Assembly (NCBI RefSeq): GCF_025195085.2
Contig: NZ_JANAVY020000010.1
Span: forward strand, 62,001 to 126,000
Length of the DNA: 64,000 nt
DNA from: Vibrio intestinalis
Lineage (GTDB): Bacteria; Pseudomonadota; Gammaproteobacteria; Enterobacterales; Vibrionaceae
Direction: 5' to 3'
A program made the translations under genes and the position numbers. The notes under the pieces are model-generated. The model saw only the letters and a list, made by a program, of their open reading frames with translations. It had not been told where the DNA came from and searched no databases. Below, piece by piece: positions 59,760-64,000 of this stretch (its first letter is position 1; each line of letters opens with the position of its first letter).

Positions 59760-60257
59760 ATGAAAAAAGCAGTTCTATTTTTCTTTTGGGCCATCACTAT
59801 GGTGGCTCTACCTGGGCAAGTCAGTGCCAACGAAGATCTTCTCCAATTGGATTGGATTGATTTGGTCCCTGAAGATGAGCGTAACCAGTTTGATGCCGTT
59901 GGCATGCCTGTTACCGATCACTCGGGTGCAGCCGCTCAGCAATTAAAGGTCGGCAAAGTTCGCCAAGAGCTCAACGGCAGTGAAGTGAAAATTCCCGGCT
60001 ACGTTATCCCACTAGAAGGGGATGAAGACACCATTACTGAATTTTTACTGGTGCCTTACTTTGGCGCTTGTATTCACGTACCGCCACCGCCACCAAACCA
60101 GATCATCTATGTTCGTTTTCCTAAAGGTGCACCAGTACAGCAGTTATGGGATGTGATTTACGTGATTGGTAAACTAAAAACTGAAGTGGTCAGCCATGAA
60201 CTGGCAGAAACAGGTTACGTAATCGAAGGCACAGACATAGCGGAATACGATTACTAA
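59760..60257 (+). CDS. DUF3299 periplasmic protein of the zrg zinc locus
   Basis: The 165-residue protein has a signal peptide (1-23, ending SANE) and the DUF3299 pattern WIDLVP, VKIPGYVIPLEGD and YFGACIHVPPPPPNQ, with Cys and His near 103-105 as possible metal ligands. It begins 3 bases after the permease stop and is the last gene of the operon. Function unknown. Confidence 0.88.
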   Translation: MKKAVLFFFWAITMVALPGQVSANEDLLQLDWIDLVPEDERNQFDAVGMPVTDHSGAAAQQLKVGKVRQELNGSEVKIPGYVIPLEGDEDTITEFLLVPYFGACIHVPPPPPNQIIYVRFPKGAPVQQLWDVIYVIGKLKTEVVSHELAETGYVIEGTDIAEYDY

Positions 60258-60295
60258 CTTTGATTAACATTTAAGCAACCTGTTAATTATCCTTA

Positions 60296-60400
60296 CTATG
60301 TTAGATATCTAGATAAATAGACTAACACTGCCAAATAAACTAGCAGTAACAGGGTAATTGACAGGTGCTTTAGCAGTTTATTGTCACTGAAATATTTCAT
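60296..60400 (-). CDS. possible 34-residue single-helix membrane peptide
   Basis: On the minus strand, ATG at 60400 opens a 34-codon frame ending at TAG 60296. The peptide begins MKYFSDNKLLKHLS, then a 19-residue hydrophobic helix (ITLLLLVYLAVLVYL) and a short polar tail (SRYLT), the layout of a small inner-membrane protein. GAGAGGG 5 bases upstream is a good ribosome site. It fills most of the otherwise empty 291-bp gap after the zinc operon and points toward it. Confidence 0.4.
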   Translation of the reverse strand: MKYFSDNKLLKHLSITLLLLVYLAVLVYLSRYLT

Positions 60401-60548
60401 AAAGCCCTCTCGATAAGCAATAACAATTTTAACAAACCATTATCATAACGCCTAGCAAATTTTTGCGTCACGAACTTGCCGAGTTTTTCTGGTAGCTTTT
60501 GCATGAAAAAGGTACAGTGATAAGCTCTCTGTTGGTTAAGGAAATGGT

Positions 60549-61445
60549 ATGTCTGAGAGCAACAAACCTGTGGTGATTGACCACGAACCTACTCAAGAAA
60601 ATCAGCAACATAAGAAGTCCCAATACGTCAAAGACAGCTCTAGCCGAGTTGTGCATATTGCCCAAACATTTGGACTCGATGCTCTCCTTCAAAAAGAAGC
60701 GCCACAGAAGCCTGCACTTGAACGTTCTCTGGTTCGTGAACGCCGTAGACGCGAGCAAAGACAAAAGAACCTAGAACAAATCCTAAAACTGACACATTCT
60801 TCATGCAGTGATGAAGCCGCAGGTGAACCAGATCAAGACTGGCTATATCGCTTTTTCGATATGGCTCAGGAGGTGCATAACCCATCAATGCAGAGACTAT
60901 GGGCGCAAGTGCTAAAAAGGGAGATCACCAACCCCGGCTCTACGTCAATGAAAGCACTGAAAGTTCTACAAGATATGACGCCGAAAGAAGCGCAAATCTT
61001 ACAACGTGCCGCATCATTAGCATGCAGTTTTGGTTCAGACAACAGCCGAAAACTTCTCGTAGGCTACCGCTCTCAAGGGGGCATTTTCAGTTTTGGTAAG
61101 CGTAATATCACCAGCAACATCAATGTGGGTAACTTCCAACTGCCCTACTCAAGCTTACTGGTACTGTTTGAACTTGGGTTAATGCATGGTACAGAACTAG
61201 AATCCGGCGAGATTGAGCTAGAATCACCATTGCCTCTTATTTATCAAGGCAAACAGCTCGCTCTACAAGCTCATAGTAAAGGGGTAAGACTGCTCTATTA
61301 TCGCTTTACACCAACTGGCAACGAGCTATGCAAATTGCTAGGGAACAAGCCGAATAATCAATACTACGATCAGCTTATTGCCCTATTAGGCCAAAAGTTT
61401 ACGACTCAGACAGACGCGCCAAGTAGTATTCATCACACGGTGTAA
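60549..61445 (+). CDS. TIGR03899 family protein (DUF2806-like)
   Basis: The 298-residue cytoplasmic protein has a charged N-terminal part (Arg/Glu-rich helix at about 60-80, RSLVRERRRREQRQKNLEQ) and a central segment resembling DUF2806 (YRFFDMAQEVHNPSMQRLWAQVLKREI...). Function unknown; such proteins are known from Vibrio and Shewanella. TAAGGAAA precedes the ATG. It is transcribed alone, between the zinc locus and the convergent pgi. Confidence 0.75.
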   Translation: MSESNKPVVIDHEPTQENQQHKKSQYVKDSSSRVVHIAQTFGLDALLQKEAPQKPALERSLVRERRRREQRQKNLEQILKLTHSSCSDEAAGEPDQDWLYRFFDMAQEVHNPSMQRLWAQVLKREITNPGSTSMKALKVLQDMTPKEAQILQRAASLACSFGSDNSRKLLVGYRSQGGIFSFGKRNITSNINVGNFQLPYSSLLVLFELGLMHGTELESGEIELESPLPLIYQGKQLALQAHSKGVRLLYYRFTPTGNELCKLLGNKPNNQYYDQLIALLGQKFTTQTDAPSSIHHTV

Positions 61446-61452
61446 TAGCCAT

Positions 61453-61481
61453 AAAAAAACGCCAGCGAAATGCTGGCGTTT
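61453..61481. terminator. terminator between TIGR03899 gene and pgi
   Basis: AACGCCAGC-GAAAT-GCTGGCGTT with an A7 run on the left, giving a full intrinsic terminator for pgi on the minus strand. Confidence 0.9.
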
Positions 61482-61503
61482 CTGTATCCGTTACGACGGT
61501 AAA

Positions 61504-63156
61504 CTATGCTTTGAACGCTTTAAATGCGTTAATCAAACCATTGGTTGAGCTGTCGTGTGAACTGATTGCTGTTGCGTCAGCTAGCTCAGGTAGGATCTGG
61601 TTTGCTAGTTGTTTACCTAGCTCTACGCCCCACTGGTCGAAGCTGAAAATATTCCAGATAACGCCTTGAGCAAAGATCTTGTGCTCGTACATTGCGATTA
61701 GGTTACCTAAAGTACGAGGAGTAATTTGCTTAACTAGGATTGAGTTAGTTGGGCGGTTACCTTCAAACACTTTGAATGGTGCTAGAGTTGCCGCTTCTTC
61801 CTCAGATTTACCTGCTTGTGCAAATTCAGCCTTCACCGTTTCTTCTGTCTTACCAAATGCTAGCGCTTCAGTTTGAGCGAAGAAGTTAGACATTAGCTTC
61901 TGGTGGTGATCGCCTGCTGGGTTGTGGCTTAGTGCTGGTGCAATAAAGTCACAAGGAATCAGCTTAGTACCTTGGTGGATCAACTGGTAGAACGCGTGCT
62001 GACCGTTAGTGCCTGGTTCACCCCAAATGATTGGGCCAGTTTGGTAAGTCACTGCATTGCCGTCACGATCAACGTATTTACCGTTCGACTCCATGTTACC
62101 TTGCTGGAAGTATGCAGCGAAACGGTGCATGTACTGATCGTAAGGTAGAATCGCTTCTGATTCCGCGCCGTGGAAGTTGTTGTACCACAGGCCAATCAGC
62201 GCAAGGATTACTGGCACGTTGCTTTCTAGTTCAGTAGAAGCAAAGTGGTTATCCATCTCGTGAGCGCCGTCTAGTAGCTCAACAAAGTTGTCGTAACCTA
62301 CCGCTAGTGCAATTGAAAGACCGATTGCAGACCATAGTGAGTAACGGCCACCAACCCAATCCCAAAACTCAAACATGTTGTCGGTATCGATGCCGAACTC
62401 AGAAACCGCTGTTGCGTTAGTTGATAGTGCAGCGAAGTGTTTCGCTACGTGCGCTTCTTCACCCGCAGCTTCTAGGAACCAATCACGTGCTGTATGCGCG
62501 TTTGTCATCGTTTCTTGTGTAGTGAATGTCTTAGACGCGATGAGGAATAGCGTTGTTTCTGGGTTTACTTTCTTCAACGTTTCAACGATATGAGTACCGT
62601 CAACGTTAGAAACAAAGTGTAGGTTTAGGTGGTTTTTGTATGGCGCTAGCGCCTCTGTCACCATGTAAGGACCAAGGTCAGAACCACCGATGCCGATGTT
62701 TACGATGTCAGTGATTGCTTTACCTGTGTAACCTTTCCACTCACCGCCAATAACGCGATCAGTGAATGATTTCATTTTTTCTAGTACTGCATTTACAGCA
62801 GGCATTACGTCTTCGCCATCAACCATTACAGGCTTGTTGCTGCGGTTACGTAGAGCGGTGTGAAGCACTGCGCGATCTTCAGTTTGGTTGATTGCTTCAC
62901 CGCTAAACATCGCTTCAATCGCAGACTGAAGTTCTGTTTCTTTCGCGAGTGCGAAAAGGTGTTGTAACGTTTCTTCGTTAATTAGGTTTTTTGAGTAATC
63001 GACAAGAAGATCGTCACCAAAACGTGTAGAGAACTTATCAAAGCGTGCAGCATCCTGAGCAAATAGCTCAGTCATATCCATATCTTGTGCAGATTCAAAA
63101 TGCGCAGTCAGCGCTTTCCAAGCTTGTGTTTGCGTTGGATTAATATTTTTCAACAT
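61504..63156 (-). CDS. pgi: glucose-6-phosphate isomerase
   Basis: The 550-residue enzyme interconverts glucose 6-phosphate and fructose 6-phosphate. Family signatures [14 protein letters not shown] and [11 protein letters not shown] are present, with the catalytic region around [16 protein letters not shown] and length equal to E. coli Pgi. Codon bias indicates high expression. Divergent yjbQ follows a 288-bp gap. Confidence 0.98.
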   Translation of the reverse strand: MLKNINPTQTQAWKALTAHFESAQDMDMTELFAQDAARFDKFSTRFGDDLLVDYSKNLINEETLQHLFALAKETELQSAIEAMFSGEAINQTEDRAVLHTALRNRSNKPVMVDGEDVMPAVNAVLEKMKSFTDRVIGGEWKGYTGKAITDIVNIGIGGSDLGPYMVTEALAPYKNHLNLHFVSNVDGTHIVETLKKVNPETTLFLIASKTFTTQETMTNAHTARDWFLEAAGEEAHVAKHFAALSTNATAVSEFGIDTDNMFEFWDWVGGRYSLWSAIGLSIALAVGYDNFVELLDGAHEMDNHFASTELESNVPVILALIGLWYNNFHGAESEAILPYDQYMHRFAAYFQQGNMESNGKYVDRDGNAVTYQTGPIIWGEPGTNGQHAFYQLIHQGTKLIPCDFIAPALSHNPAGDHHQKLMSNFFAQTEALAFGKTEETVKAEFAQAGKSEEEAATLAPFKVFEGNRPTNSILVKQITPRTLGNLIAMYEHKIFAQGVIWNIFSFDQWGVELGKQLANQILPELADATAISSHDSSTNGLINAFKAFKA

Positions 63157-63444
63157 GGTCTCTATCCCGATGTTACAGTAGGTTTTTATTCCCGGCTTTT
63201 TTACAAAACCTTAGGAATCCCCGATTTTAGCAAAAATTAATATAATGTAGATGTTTGGGCTAATTGCCACAAAACAAGGTTATGTAGTTTTTTTTCAGTG
63301 GCTAATTATGACGCAGTTGTTTTTCACTCACATTGAGTTAAATCACATTAGCTCATCTAGCAATTGCAACTAAACAATTAATACCCGTGAGATTAGACTA
63401 GCCACAAGCTCTCATTTTGCCAAATAAATATAAAAGGAACGTTT

Positions 63445-63864
63445 ATGTGGTCTCAGAAAACGATCAACTTGCAACAACGCCCACGTGGATTTCATCTGAT
63501 CACTGATGAAATTGAACAACAATTACCGCAAATTAGATCATTATCAGTAGGTTTATTACAGCTGTTTATTCAACATACGTCAGCCAGCCTCACACTGAAT
63601 GAGAACGCAGATCCGACGGTTCGTCATGATATGGAAAAGCATTTCAACAAGTTCGTTCCTGAGCGCGCACCTTACTATCAACATACCTATGAAGGGGATG
63701 ACGATATGCCCGCACACATCAAAGCATCGCTACTCGGCGCAAGTGTCACTATCCCCATTTCAAATGGCCGACTGGCATTGGGAACATGGCAAGGTATTTA
63801 TTTGGGTGAACACCGAGACATGGGTGGCAGTCGCAGAGTGCTGGCAACCATTCAGGGTGAATAA
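63445..63864 (+). CDS. yjbQ: YjbQ family protein (UPF0047)
   Basis: The 139-residue protein is nearly collinear with E. coli YjbQ (138). The motif [20 protein letters not shown] and the histidines in DMEKHF and [11 protein letters not shown] match the family. YjbQ can supply weak thiamine phosphate synthase activity, but its true role is unknown. AAAGGA precedes the ATG. Confidence 0.95.
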   Translation: MWSQKTINLQQRPRGFHLITDEIEQQLPQIRSLSVGLLQLFIQHTSASLTLNENADPTVRHDMEKHFNKFVPERAPYYQHTYEGDDDMPAHIKASLLGASVTIPISNGRLALGTWQGIYLGEHRDMGGSRRVLATIQGE

Positions 63865-63893
63865 TTTGCTTAATCAACTTCAATGAGACCAAC

Positions 63894-63925
63894 AAAAACA
63901 GCAGCTATGAGAGCTGCTGTTTTTC
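63894..63925. terminator. bidirectional terminator
   Basis: AAAACAGCAGCT-ATGAG-AGCTGCTGTTTTT between yjbQ and the convergent alr 3' end. Confidence 0.93.
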
Positions 63926-63946
63926 TATCTGAGATTATATGTAGGC

Positions 63947-64000
63947 TTACTTGGTATAAACCATCTCAACGCGCGAGGTCAGTTTAGTCACTAATTCATA
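63947..64000 (-). CDS. alr: alanine racemase, C-terminal fragment
   Basis: The last 17 codons and TAA stop of a minus-strand gene entering from the right edge. The peptide YELVTKLTSRVEMVYTK matches the C-terminus of gamma-proteobacterial Alr (YELITRLTSRV...), and alr next to yjbQ/pgi is the known Vibrio order. Alr makes D-alanine for peptidoglycan. Confidence 0.8.
   Translation of the reverse strand, partial: YELVTKLTSRVEMVYTK

Noticed and set aside
1..64000. tRNA or rRNA genes, insertion sequences, prophage or integron att sites
   Set aside because: None recognised by eye; intergenic regions are short and mostly explained by promoters and terminators.

Overview
The window reads as chromosome 1 of a Vibrio or close relative in the Vibrionaceae. 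The reasons are the gene content (TtpC-type TonB cluster, mtlA-mtlD-mtlR, zrg zinc locus, DUF2607, TIGR03899), E. coli-like gene orders broken up in the usual Vibrio way, and moderate GC content. I saw no tRNA, rRNA, insertion sequence, prophage, integron or CRISPR array. Most of the window is conserved core chromosome.

Region 1 (1-9493) is the most specialised part. A leftward cluster (DUF3450 protein, TtpC-like protein, start of ExbB) is the beginning of a TtpC-type TonB energy module. Across a 200-bp divergent region with a good Fur box lies a rightward operon: TonB-dependent receptor, SbmA/YddA-like ABC exporter-type protein, and M16 protease of the PqqL/FusC type carrying a lipobox. This gene set matches the E. 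coli yddA-yddB-pqqL and Pectobacterium fus (ferredoxin uptake) loci, so I propose an iron-regulated protein import and processing system with its own TonB motor.

Region 2 (9494-16358): mannitol uptake and oxidation (mtlA, mtlD, mtlR), with CRP-like sites, a possible MtlS antisense RNA and internal hairpins, then a HAD phosphatase and glmS. Region 3 (16418-24910): DeoR regulator with operator-like repeats, pykF, a GntR regulator, a diguanylate cyclase, yggE, argP/argO and a YbaK protein. Region 4 (24969-33736): mscS, the glycolytic/pentose-phosphate set fba-pgk-epd and tkt, and metK under a MetJ operator. Three PurR-like palindromes lie in front of fba and between tkt and metK.

Region 5 (34023-41231): DUF2189 membrane protein, sprT, endA, rsmE, gshB, yqgE, ruvX, pmbA, darP. 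Region 6 (41312-46851): thiBPQ under a TPP riboswitch, ubiX and mpl. Region 7 (47182-56542): fbp, ppa, a DUF2799 lipoprotein, ytfP-tamB-tamA, msrA, ytfJ. Region 8 (56597-60400): a Zur-box palindrome and the zinc operon (DUF2607, ZrgA, ABC ATPase, FtsX-type permease, DUF3299), plus a possible 34-residue membrane peptide on the opposite strand. Region 9 (60549-64000): TIGR03899 protein, pgi, yjbQ and the last 17 codons of alr.

Metabolically the window holds much of central carbon flow (pykF, fba, pgk, epd, tkt, fbp, pgi, glmS, mtlAD) together with metal homeostasis under Fur and Zur. All assignments are from reading the sequence; no database search was run.
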